Below are positions 1-9,978 of a stretch of 64,000 nt of DNA, piece after piece. Under the pieces are notes generated by a model. That model made no database searches, was not told where the DNA came from, and saw only the letters and a list, made by a program, of their open reading frames with translations. Made by a program: the position numbers and the translations under genes. Source of the DNA: Dillenia suffruticosa (Eukaryota; Streptophyta; Magnoliopsida; Dilleniales; Dilleniaceae); NCBI GenBank assembly GCA_033439265.1, contig JAVTVX010000009.1:11745109-11809108 (forward strand), in the 5' to 3' direction. Within the stretch, counting starts at the first letter, position 1. Every line of letters starts with the position of its first letter.

Positions 1-624
1 GAATGGGTAAAATATATGTGTTTTATTCTTATGATATTTTGGTGGCCCCTTGGTGGATTTTACCCTAGTTAGGTCAAACTATGGGTAGAATGTGTTTTTG
101 ACACCCCATTGATGCATGATTGATGATAAAAATGTCTATTATTTTGAATTATATGATATATTTGCAAAGAAATGAAATTTAAATTTAAAAATGATATTTT
201 GACTTGCCACTCTCACAAATTCATTTATTGTCATTATATAGTCATTGCACTTCACTCACTAAATATGTGGATTATACTCACCCCTCATATTAATATTTTC
301 AGTTTATACTGTATTTGATATACATTGAGCTTCTATCCCATGAGTTTTACTGAGAGACGCTATCGGGTAAGTGATCATATCCATTCTTGTTTACGATTGG
401 ACCATGCATATAAATATTATATGTAAATTGGAGGCAGATGTTTTAAAGAAAATTTTTATTGAAAACTATCTTTCTTTTTCCGCTATATGATTTTGATCTA
501 ATGATATCGAGTAGGGTCATAATATTAGTATTGCGTCACCTCGATGTGCGAGTAGGGCATACTCGTGCCTCAAGAAGTCGTAGTGGTCTGTTCACGTGCC
601 TGACCTGCGGGTAGGGGCGTGACA
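1..624 (+). mobile_element. 3' part of a Ty3/gypsy-type LTR (family A), cut by window edge
   Basis: This is the terminal part of a long terminal repeat; its beginning lies outside the window. It matches the reverse complement of about 7521-8165 over its length, including the paired box at 252-290 and a GC-richer tail with GAGTAGGGCATAC. It ends in GGGGCGTGACA at 624, the usual CA end. No primer-binding site follows, so this is either a solo LTR or the 3' LTR of an element lying to the left. It faces the other family A copy at 7521 in opposite orientation. Assignment to Ty3/gypsy is inferred from the motifs it shares with LTRs of elements C and D. Confidence 0.8.
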
Positions 625-700
625 TTAATGATCAATATAATAAATGTTTTTTATAATTATATCAGAGTATGCAAATATTGTTAATAGTTTGTCTATTTAG
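625..700. other. Short AT-rich spacer between LTR and CACTA element
   Basis: AT-rich sequence between the LTR end at 624 and the first recognisable CACTA-type subterminal repeats. No CACTA left terminus or primer site is visible here. It may be the eroded left end of the CACTA element. Confidence 0.4.
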
Positions 701-859
701 TTTCTATTTTAGTACATTCAATGAGTTATTTGTCAGAAACCATAAATAACGTTACTAAATTCGTTACAAATTGTAAAGAAAAAAATTATTTGTTACTAAA
801 TTCATTGCAAATTGCGACGAAAACATATATTCATCATAAATTTAGCAACGAAAACATTC

Positions 860-1340
860 TTTTGTCGCAGATTTTAGTGACGAAAAAAAATTTCATCCCT
901 GAATCAGGGACAAAAAAAAATTTCATCCCTGATTCATGGATGAAAAAAAAATCGTTCCTAATTCAGGGATGAAAAAATTTTTCGTCCATGATTCTAGGAC
1001 GACTTTGTTTTTCATTCCTGATTCAGGGACGAATTATGTTTTTTTCTCTGATTCAGGGATGAATTTACGGACAAAAAATTTTTGTTCCTAATTTCAATAT
1101 ATTCAACACTTCCTTTTCACTCGCACTTTTACTCTCTCTCTCTCTCGCTTTGTTCATTTTTGAATAGTTGCGAAGGTGGCGAAAAAAATTTTCGTCTTTG
1201 ATTCTGGGACGATTTTTTTTTTCATCCTTGATTAAAGGACGAATTTTTTTTTCATCCCTAATTCGGGGATTAATTATGTTTTCGTCCCTAATTCAGGGAC
1301 GAATTTAGGGACAAAAAATTTTTGTCCCTAATTTCAATAT
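860..1340 (+). repeat. Left subterminal repeats of CACTA element
   Basis: Repeated copies of a 15-20 bp unit of the form ATTCAGGGACGAA, in both orientations and separated by A or T runs. Arrays of this kind near the ends of CACTA elements are the usual transposase-binding region. The unit differs from the right-hand repeats, which use GCGACAAATTTGC, so the two ends have diverged or come from different subfamilies. Confidence 0.6.
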
Positions 1341-1425
1341 ATTCAACACTTCCTTCTCACTCGCACTCTTACTCTTTCTCTCTCGCTTTGTTCATTTTCG
1401 AATAGCCGTGAAGGTGGTTCTACGA
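1020..1425 (+). repeat. Direct tandem duplication, about 240-bp unit
   Basis: Two copies of a unit of about 240 bp lie head to tail: roughly 1020-1180 and 1260-1420 align closely. Both contain the same repeat array, the phrase TTCAATATATTCAACACTTC and a CT-rich tract followed by GCTTTGTTCATTTT. The duplication covers the inner edge of the left subterminal repeats and probably the start of the transposon's leader. Confidence 0.75.
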
Positions 1426-1530
1426 AGAGATGGTGGAAGGAATGTCGGATATACGATGGTATTAGGTAATCTCTCTCTCTGGCCCGTGGATGGCAAATCC
1501 GACAGCCAGCCACCGGATCTGAGCTCAGAA

Positions 1531-1563
1531 GGCAGATCCAGCGGCCAAGCCGCTGGATCTGCC
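1531..1563. repeat. Perfect 15-bp hairpin in a GC-rich block
   Basis: GGCAGATCCAGCGGC at 1531-1545 is followed by a 3-nt loop and its exact reverse complement at 1549-1563. It lies inside a GC-rich block of about 140 bp (1480-1620) that stands out from the AT-rich surroundings. A weaker 8-bp hairpin (GCTGCGGC and GCCGCAGC) lies downstream near 1580. Confidence 0.85.
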
Positions 1564-1620
1564 CTTCGCGGGCCAGCTGCGGCAACGGGCCGCAGCCCCT
1601 GCACAGCCCAGCTGCTGCTA

Positions 1621-4106
1621 TATTTCTTTTTCATGATGCTATATTTCTTTTTGGATTTTTTATGCCAAGATTTATTTTCCCATAATTAGGGTTTTGTAAG
1701 ATTTCGATGTTGAATGTGACTTATGATCTGAGTTACAGGCTTCTAGGGAGGTTTCAGGCATATTATAAAAAAAGGTTTTGTCATCTTTAGTACCATGTTC
1801 TCTAAGTCGTTTGATGAATATTGACTAATTTGTCATGCTTTTCCACCATGTGACATCAATTTGGCTAACATTAGAATCTGGGGGCTTGTTTTGGTTTTCT
1901 TAATATTTGACTTTTTTTTCTTTGAATTCGTACTATGAATTCTTTCCCGTGTCTCTTTTGTCCTTCGATGTTTTAGGTATCTTCAGAATCTGAGGATCAG
2001 AAGCATTTCATATTGCCATGGTATTGTCATCACGACCTCAACCTCAATCGTCTCTGGTTTATTCTTACCACTTGGAACTGGTTGGGTAAACTCTCTCTCT
2101 TTCTCTCTCTCATATGTGCATGCTTGGTTCCTTATTATTTCATTTTTTTGGTTTTGGATCTTTTTATCTATTACTTGTGTGGAATTGTGATTTGGGCAAT
2201 CTTTGGGGCCTATTGTAAATCATAAATTTTCCTCCAACGCCATGCACATCCTTAGATGGGGGCAACCCGATTGAAGAGCTGAGCTGACTTTCCAACTTCA
2301 GCAGCAAGTGGTCAGGAATGATATATATCTAAGGCAATGGATATATAGAAGATCAGCATGTAAAAAGCATAGAAATGTGGTCTTGTAGCCCCTAATTTTG
2401 TTGTCTGGTTATAAGCTGGTTATAGTTTTGTGTGATGGCTTCATTTTGGTTTTTTATATTACATTTAATGTATAATTTGATGGTTGCATGTTAGTTTTGG
2501 TATTCTCGTCTCCTAAAGATGTTCAAGCTGATGGTGCCTCATTAGTGTGTTAGGTTGCACAATTAGACCCTAAATGCAAGCCTTAGCTTCAAAATCAAAT
2601 AACTAAGACTTCACAGTTTTTGAACAAATTCGAGCCGGTGGGACCTAATTAATGTCTGATCAGGTTTTTGTGTTGAGGTCATTAATGCTCTACTATTTAG
2701 CTTAGGTAACAACCTGTCAAATTGGACCCTAGATGCACACCTGGCTTCTAAATCAAATGACTGAGAAGGAAGAGAGTACTTCATAGCATATTTGCATTGT
2801 TAGTTCATTTAATTTTACTTTGCTTATGGTGCTAAACTTGGATAGAATATGTCTCCTTTCTTTTAGGTTTTAAGATACTTCATTTTCCACTGCATTAAAG
2901 AAGATTTTTTTTTTTTTTTTTTTTGCATTTCTTTTTTATGATCAATTTAGCATCATTGACTTAAATTCTCTAGTAGACTTTAAAATGTTTGTTTTTGAAA
3001 CAAGAAAATTGAATTTAGTGGCATGAAAAGAAAAAGTTTTTACCTTGGAAAAGCTTAAGATAGAGTTGATAGTTAATTATTATTGTGGGGACTGGACAAA
3101 TGGAATTTAGAGATAGGACCCATATTATTTTGCATGTTATCTTAAGTCTTTCGCACTTATATTCACTGATATGTATAAAGTCTATCTATAATACAAATAA
3201 GGGGTTATATAGAAGCTATATCGGCATTGTTTTGAGTGGCTGCACCACCTTAAAAGGTTGCTTTGCTGTGACGTTGACATGAAATATTTTGGGTTTATGA
3301 TTGTGCATGTTCCCATAAATTTTAAGACTTGTAGCTTAATACTATGCAGAAAGGGTCTCTGGATTAGAACTATGAATGGCATTTAAGGTTCCATGAGAAT
3401 CCATTTTTGGCTGTGAATATTTCATGCTTGACAATTTGTTATTTGACTTAAGTTTCTGGCAGGATTGTGCATGAAAATTCAGAGGAGGATGTTGATTCCA
3501 TTGGTCAATTTCTATGCTATGGCTATGACTGCTATCTATTATAGGTGGGACAAATTGATGCATTGAACCAAATTTATTGATGTACATTTTATAATTATAA
3601 ACTTGAAAATCTTAAAATCTTTTTAAAGAGAAATTATAAGAAAAATTGGTATAACTTCATAGAGCATGTAAGATATTACATTATGCATTAATAAAGTCCA
3701 CGATGATATTTTCCTTCATAGAGCATGTAAGTCTATCTTAACACTCATTAATTTTCCTTCATAGCTTATTATTTTACTTTAATAAAGTCCAATTGGAGAT
3801 GATATTTTTATATATCTTCTACAAAAATATATCCTCTCTTACTTCTCAATACTTGTTTTCTTGTCTACATGATTCAATCTATTTTTCAGAGTACTTTTGA
3901 TATTTTCAGTATATATTCCTCGAACACTTCTTATCCTTGTAATATGAAATACTATTTGAATAATTCTAGTATATATTCTACCAGCAAAACTCTTAAGTGC
4001 ATTTCTTATATTCTGTTCTTGTTTGCTTTGCTATGAAGTTAACATTCTTATACAAACAAGATATAATAGTAACTAATGTATAAAGATATGGTTTATCATC
4101 TGCAAT
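1621..4106. other. Interior of CACTA element without recognisable coding sequence
   Basis: AT-rich DNA with no clear exon, apart from a short possibility at 2018-2085: an ATG frame of about 20 codons ending at a GTAAAC donor-like site. A run of about 20 T lies near 2906-2924. The stretch looks like the intron and eroded coding space of the transposon. Confidence 0.4.
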
Positions 4107-4358
4107 TTGAAGGAGTTACTGCTGCGAAGAGATCAGGAATTCAATGAATTTCAAGCAAAGCACACGCAAAAAATGAACGAGTTCCGCACGCAGCAAATGT
4201 TAATGATGCAGCATCTTCAGTTAGCCTCCGCTCCAAGTCAGATTCCCCCTTTTATTTCTCCTCCTGATAATGCTCGCGATGGTAATGAAGGTGATGATTT
4301 CTTTGATGATGATTATGATGATGATTATGATGATGATGATGGTAGAGGTCGTGTTTGA
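4107..4358 (+). pseudogene. Probable last exon of a Transposase_24-like CACTA transposase
   Basis: An open frame of about 83 codons with no true ATG at its start, so it is best read as an exon that begins shortly after an AG near 4112. The peptide starts with a charged, coiled-coil-like segment rich in Q, M and E, continues with a proline-rich linker (IPPFISPPDN) and ends in a strongly acidic tail of D and Y/F. A glutamine-rich helix, proline linker and poly-acidic C-terminus is the usual C-terminal pattern of the Ptta/En/Spm plant transposase family, which binds subterminal repeats. The stop is followed by about 280 bp and then the right-hand repeats, as expected for a last exon. The DDE transposase itself is not visible. 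Assignment rests on composition and position, not on a conserved catalytic motif. Confidence 0.42.
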
Positions 4359-4639
4359 AATTGTATACTGTTATTTGACTGTTACATTTTGATATTCGTT
4401 ACATTGATTTTTTTGGTTATATATAGTTATTGATATTTTAATATTTAGACTTGATGTTGCTTTTATTTTTGATATTACTATTATGATTTTTTGTTGAATT
4501 TTTAACTTATAGATTTTATTAAATAGTTAGTTATATTGATTAGTATAGATGGATGAAATTTGATATAAAAAATAATTTGGATGATTAATTATTGATGGGG
4601 TTGGATGAACAGGTATAAATACAGGTTATATAGGGAAAA

Positions 4640-5320
4640 TGGTCCAAATATGCCAATAAAATTTATATTTGTCTCAAAATACATATTCATTGCAAAATTT
4701 GTCTCTGAAAACTATGCACGTCACAAATTTCGTTGTTAAAATTGAATTGTAAATTTTGATTAGCAACGAATTTTGCAATAAAAAACATTTGTCGCAAATT
4801 TGCGACAAATTTTGTGACAAATTTTTTTTCGTTCCTAATTTGTCACGAATTGCATTTCATTGCAAAAATTCCAACGAAAAAAACTTTTCGTCACAAATTT
4901 GCGACGAAAATTAGTGCGACAAAAAATATCTTGTGGCAAATTTGCGACGAATTATTTTTCATTGCTAATTTCCGACGAATAACTTATTCGTTGCAAAATT
5001 TGCAAAAAATATTTTTTCGTCGTAAAATTTGTGACAAAAATGTTATTCGTCGCAAATTTGCAACAAATAAAATTTTCGTCTGAAAAATTGTATTTGTTGC
5101 AAATTTGTAACGAATAAAATTTTTGTTGCAAAATTGATCGCAAATTTGCGATAAATTTTACTACAAAAAATATTTATTGAAAATTTTGTGACAAATAATT
5201 AATTTTTCGTCCCAAAATTTTGCGACGGCTTATTAGCAACGAAAAATAATTTGTTGCAAAATTCGTCGCAAATTTGTTTTGGGACGAATTTTTCCTGCAA
5301 ATTTGTCGCAAATTGATTTT
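4640..5320 (-). repeat. Right subterminal repeats of CACTA element
   Basis: About 680 bp made almost entirely of short units such as TTGCGACAAATTT and CGTTGCAAAATT in both orientations. Small reading frames here are translations of the repeats and not genes. Confidence 0.7.
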
Positions 5321-5330
5321 TTTTATAGTG
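5311..5330 (-). repeat. Right terminal inverted repeat of CACTA element
   Basis: Read on the minus strand the end is CACTATAAAAAAAATCAATT. The trinucleotide next to it is ATT (5331-5333), but a matching left trinucleotide cannot be tested because the left terminus was not found. Confidence 0.6.
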
Positions 5331-7515
5331 ATTGATCTTCAACTATTTATTTACATATAACAGCTATTTTATACAAAACCAAAAGAAACATAAGAACAAC
5401 ATGCCTTAATAATACAAGTAAGTTGGAAAAGAGTAGTGAATGAAATCTTTGGCTCAAAGGTCTCTACCCTGCGATTCCCTCTTGTTTACCTGATTATCTT
5501 AAAACAAGGATATTATGATTAGCATAAGCTAAGCAAATACAAAGGGACCAATAACATGCACAACAAGTAATTAGGCATAGGAATATCAATATCGGTAAGC
5601 AAATAGTGTGATATTGAAGAGTATACAAGAGATACACATTATCTCAAACAATCCCAAAGAAATAAGTGCACTTCTCATTTTAGATTCACTACTTTTGTTA
5701 TTTTAATTTGAAATTGATATTTAAAGAAAGAAATAGAATGTTGAACCATATTAGCATATGAAGATTTGGAAGAGTAAGCCAAAATTTTGTATTTCTAAAT
5801 GAAATATAGGTCTTTTTATGTTAGACACCTCAAATACTTCACCTGCTTATGATTCTACCCACGTAGGGAGAAGAGATACATTCATAGTTCCTCAATTTTC
5901 ACCAACAGGCTTCACAAAACTTTCAAAACTCCATTACCAATTGTACTCCTTAAGCTTAGTCCACAGGCTTCACAAAACTCTTGGAGAAATCATCATAGTG
6001 TCACTCTCTCTTCATATTACTTCATGTTCACATGAGTAATAATCACAAAGATCCCATTTTATCACAAGGATTATATATGATTTATAACCAAACACCACAA
6101 ATATGCAATCTCCATAGTCAACCAACTCATAGTATTCCAATGAGCTATTTCAACATAAACAAGTTTTGATAAAACAGTCATATCTTGGATTGCAATATTT
6201 GGATTGAGATGAATCTATTTGTTACACAAAATTAATACTTGGGGCTACAACTTGTATATTCATAATAAGTTTCAATTTCAATGCATAGAGAAAGCCACAT
6301 TGAATAATGTTATAACCCAAAATTAACAATATAACTTGTGTAGTTATAGAAAAATTAACATAACTTTTTCTACACAAATAGAACTAACGTGATTCCAGTG
6401 GCCATTCAAAGTAAGATGCAGGACTACAATATTTGTGTTCAGAGGTTCGCATTATTCAACCTAGAAGGTAGCCAACAATCAAGACAAAGTTTAGCACAGA
6501 AACATACAGAAATAGGGTTTTTTGCAAAAAACATAACACTTTGAAAATTCATTTTTCAATAAAACTTTTCAAATTTTATATCATTTTAAAACTATGGAAA
6601 TCTAATTTCTCAAAAGAAAACCCTACTCAATTTGTAGTTGTACAAAAAAAGATATTGAATAAACAATGAAATATGGTTATGTTTTCCAGAATGTAAACAT
6701 AGGTTTGCTTCCTTCTTTTGATGTTCCAAATTGAGATTTTTCTTTCCTTTTTCATTCCATCCTTTTTTAAATACTACAAACAGTCTGAAAACATATTAAA
6801 CATATTAAACATGGCTATTAGGCATAAAAAACATAACACAAGCATGGTATTTGCCTCAAACTTGTAATTTTTCTTTTGAATTTGCTTCATTTCCTCTCTA
6901 ATTTTTTTTTGGATTTCTAGCTTGTTCTATAGGTCTTTCCTCTCAAAAGAAAACCCTACTCAATTTGTAGTTGTACTTGAATTAAGGTGTTTTTTTTTCT
7001 TTTTTTTTTTTAAATTCATTTCCATATCATTTTTTTGTGGGTCCTACTTAGAACCCTAATATCTCTTATTACCTTATTCCAATTGTCCTTGTTTGCCAAT
7101 AAGTTCTACAGTCTATGATAATTTTAATATACACAATATATAGTTAAAACCATAAATGTAAAAACTAAAGCATGCATTACACATAAAAATTCAACGAATT
7201 TTAGCACAGTAGAAAACAAGGAATCTGAATGTGTTCATTAAAATGCAAATGCATGTTTTAATATTTTCTAGAAATGGGACCTTACAAAACTTCCTTATAC
7301 ACAAATAAAATTTTGTCCTTAACAACTTCATTCAAAATAATGAGATAAGAGAGGCAAAATATTTTATTATCAATTTTTTAGAATACAAGTCAAACCCAGA
7401 TTGGGTCACCAATGAAATTTTATTCTAAGGCCTTGTCTTGAGAAATCGTTAATACATGCATTTACATTATTATTTTGCTGAGCATATTTAAATTTGTTTC
7501 GTATTACATTGTACT
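5331..7515. other. Unassigned AT-rich DNA, 2.2 kb
   Basis: No open frame with codon-like structure, no terminal repeats and no RNA gene are recognised. A 13-bp phrase, TTCACAAAACTYT, occurs twice (near 5910 and 5968) inside a short repeat, and CTCAAAAGAAAACCCTACTC occurs at about 6611 and 6943. The stretch is the DNA into which the family A element inserted, and it continues across that insertion at 24968. Confidence 0.5.
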
Positions 7516-7520
7516 AAAAT
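7516..7520. repeat. Target-site duplication AAAAT (left copy) of family A solo LTR
   Basis: AAAAT directly precedes the LTR terminus TGTCACATC at 7521. The identical AAAAT at 24963-24967 directly follows the other terminus. The two sites are more than 17 kb apart and define one insertion interrupted by a later one. Confidence 0.85.
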
Positions 7521-9417
7521 TGTCACATCTTGACCCGCAAGTCGAGTACGTGAACAGACCGCAGTGACTCCTCGAGGCACTGGTATGCCCTACTCGCACG
7601 CTTAAGTGACGTAAGGCTAATATTATAACTAATAACATGACCCTGCTCGACATCCTAAGTCAAATCATACAGCGGAAGATTTGAAGAAGAATATTTTTTA
7701 AAAATTTTTTTAAAACATTTGTCTCCAATTTACATATAATATTTATGTGCGTTGTCCAATCGTAAATAAGGATGGATATGAATACTTACCCTGTAGCATC
7801 TCTTAATAAAACTCGTGAAAAAGTACTCAAACTAAGTCAAGTGCAGTATAAGTTGAAAATTTTTAAATATGAGGGGTGAGTATAATCTACATACTTAGTG
7901 AGTGGGGTGCAAGAACTATATAATGACAATAAATGAATTTGTGAGAGTGGCAAGTCAAATCATTGTTTTCAAATTTATATTCATTTGTAACATATCGTGT
8001 AATTCAAAATAATATGCATTCTTATCATAATCATGCATCATTGGGTGTTAATCAGTAATAAATCATATTTTACCCATAATTTGACCTATTTAGAGTAAAA
8101 TCAACTAAGGGGTAACCATAATACCATAAAAATGAAACATATATATATTTTTCTTAACCCTTTTCCTTCGGTGTTGACATGGTCCTTATGGGTGTTTGTC
8201 TATTGGATCCGTTAGCCAGAGTCAGGGGGCTTAAACCCATACTCTCGTATTACCTCACCATGTCACCCCATCGGGTAAACGCTCAATACCATGGTAAAGA
8301 GTGCGTTATGACCACTATGCAACATCCCATAGTCATACAAATGAGTCATATATCATTATTCATAAATCTTTACTAGTAAGGAAAATCATGACAATATCAA
8401 GTCGTAATATCAAGATGCAAATTGTCTTAGAATTATCATTTCAAGACAGACCACAAAAACTAAAACATTTCTAAATCACATTTCAAAATTTAATTATAAA
8501 AATCATGATCAAACTATTTTTTATTTAAAGTAAGAAATAGTTTGTCTCATTCACCTCGACTGGGGAGGGTACACCACTCCCCTTAACTGTCATCGTTTCC
8601 CGAATGAGTCACTCCTCATATGAAAACGTAACTCTATACCAAGATTAAACAATATATAATTTATCAATTATTTCGATAATAACATATCATAGGACTACGA
8701 ATTATATATGGAAATGTTTTTCTTTAATGTAAAATCTCAAACTCCATACTTAGAAAATTTTAAATCTAAGTTTCCAGAATTCAATTCTGCGCAGTTTTGG
8801 GAGAAACTCCATATCACCCCGTGTACTCCAATTTAAGTGATTCTTATCTCTAATCGAAGAAGACATCAATCTAAATCTTCTAGTTTAGACTATTCTCATA
8901 TTTTTTGTGTATAATTTTATAAAATTCATTTTTAATTTCAGTTTCGGTTTTAAGTTTCTCTAAATTCCATACAGAATATATCTTACAAATTGTTACAATA
9001 TACTGGTCGTACACAGAGTATGAAACAGAATGGTTGAATCATGCTAAACTCCCAAAAATCACTAAAAATCTATTCCTTCATGAAATATTTCATACAATAT
9101 ACCATTTTAAAGTTTAGGGAGTCTAGTTTACACATGAATAAACGGTTTAAATTTTTGATTTCTATAAAATGAGATATTATAGCAAGACTACACAAGAATC
9201 AAATTTGGAATTTAATATCTAGCATGCTAATATGGATACTAATGTAACTACTCAACAAATGATTTAATCCTTGCAAAAGTTAAAACATATTACCTTCCTT
9301 GTAAACTCTCTTGCTAACAATATTTGCCAGTGCTCCCTTTGAATTCTTGAATTTTTTTTCTCACCTAAACACCAAATTCAAAATCACAACATATGAATAC
9401 AATACTTCTATACCTCC
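7521..9417 (-). mobile_element. Solo LTR, family A, distal part (minus strand)
   Basis: Read on the minus strand this segment ends in GATGTGACA at 7521. The first 640 bp match the reverse complement of 1-624. The paired box is at 7871-7906. The LTR is interrupted at about 9417 by element B and resumes at 24156, giving a total of about 2.7 kb. With the exact AAAAT duplication on both sides and no internal domain, it is a solo LTR, the usual product of recombination between the two LTRs of one element. Confidence 0.85.
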
Positions 9418-9930
9418 AATCACACCCCGGTTCTCGATCCAAGGTGTAAGCAGCCATCACGCTATCCCAGATTCTGATATTAAATTTCCAACTATCAATA
9501 AACAAAATGACAGAATCTCCCCATAATTCAGAGGTCCATCCTATATCAAAATCCCATCAATCAATAACATATCAATGTATAAAAGCCAATTTGGTAAATC
9601 ATCAACACAACCAACCAATCCACATTCCTGTCAACATCCAAAATAATGTAAGGCTAATCCAATCCTATCTACAGATCTCTACTACCATGCCCCCATCAAA
9701 GGCATGAACAGTCGTCAGTCACCCCTCCTGTGATTTAGAGGTAGCATCGAGCAATCCTAATAGACAATCATAGACATGACACGTTTCCCAAAGTGATTGA
9801 ACACAATAGTACAATCATGCCTCAATGCAATATAATGAAAGAGAGTTATAATAATATGTACAATTCTTTACATACAGTCATCTATTTTATATACATGTAT
9901 AATGGTCTATCTACAATCCCAAATATACAA

Positions 9931-9978
<48 letters not shown>

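Larger units (their letters stand above)
700..5330 (+). mobile_element. CACTA (En/Spm-type) DNA transposon, left terminus not found
   Basis: Both flanks carry dense subterminal repeats built on short units such as CGACGAAA and TTGCGACAAATTT: left about 730-1340, right about 4640-5320, in mirrored orientation. The right end reads ATAGTG at 5325-5330, so the inverted terminus begins CACTATAAAAAAAATC, a good CACTA terminus. No matching left terminus is seen near 625-730, so the left end is lost or altered. Between the flanks lie a CT-rich leader, a GC-rich hairpin block and a probable last exon of a transposase at 4107-4358, consistent with plus-strand transcription. About 4.6 kb is short for an autonomous CACTA element, so internal loss is likely. 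Confidence 0.62.

Noticed and set aside
4814-5143. Frames of 60-90 codons in the right subterminal array of the first CACTA element
   Set aside because: Translations of a short DNA repeat; present on both strands with the same repetitive pattern.
6700-6960. Minus-strand coiled-coil-like host exon
   Set aside because: A few lysine/glutamate-rich codons can be read, but without an open frame of useful length, splice sites or a recognised family.
8179-8376. 65-codon frame on the plus strand
   Set aside because: It lies antisense inside the family A LTR over the conserved GC-richer block and is not open in the related copy.
9926-9976. (AT)n runs as possible origins or regulatory sites (also 18172-18199, 20649-20677, 25528-25562 and 43423-43445)
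   Set aside because: Ordinary dinucleotide microsatellites within elements; nothing else supports a function.
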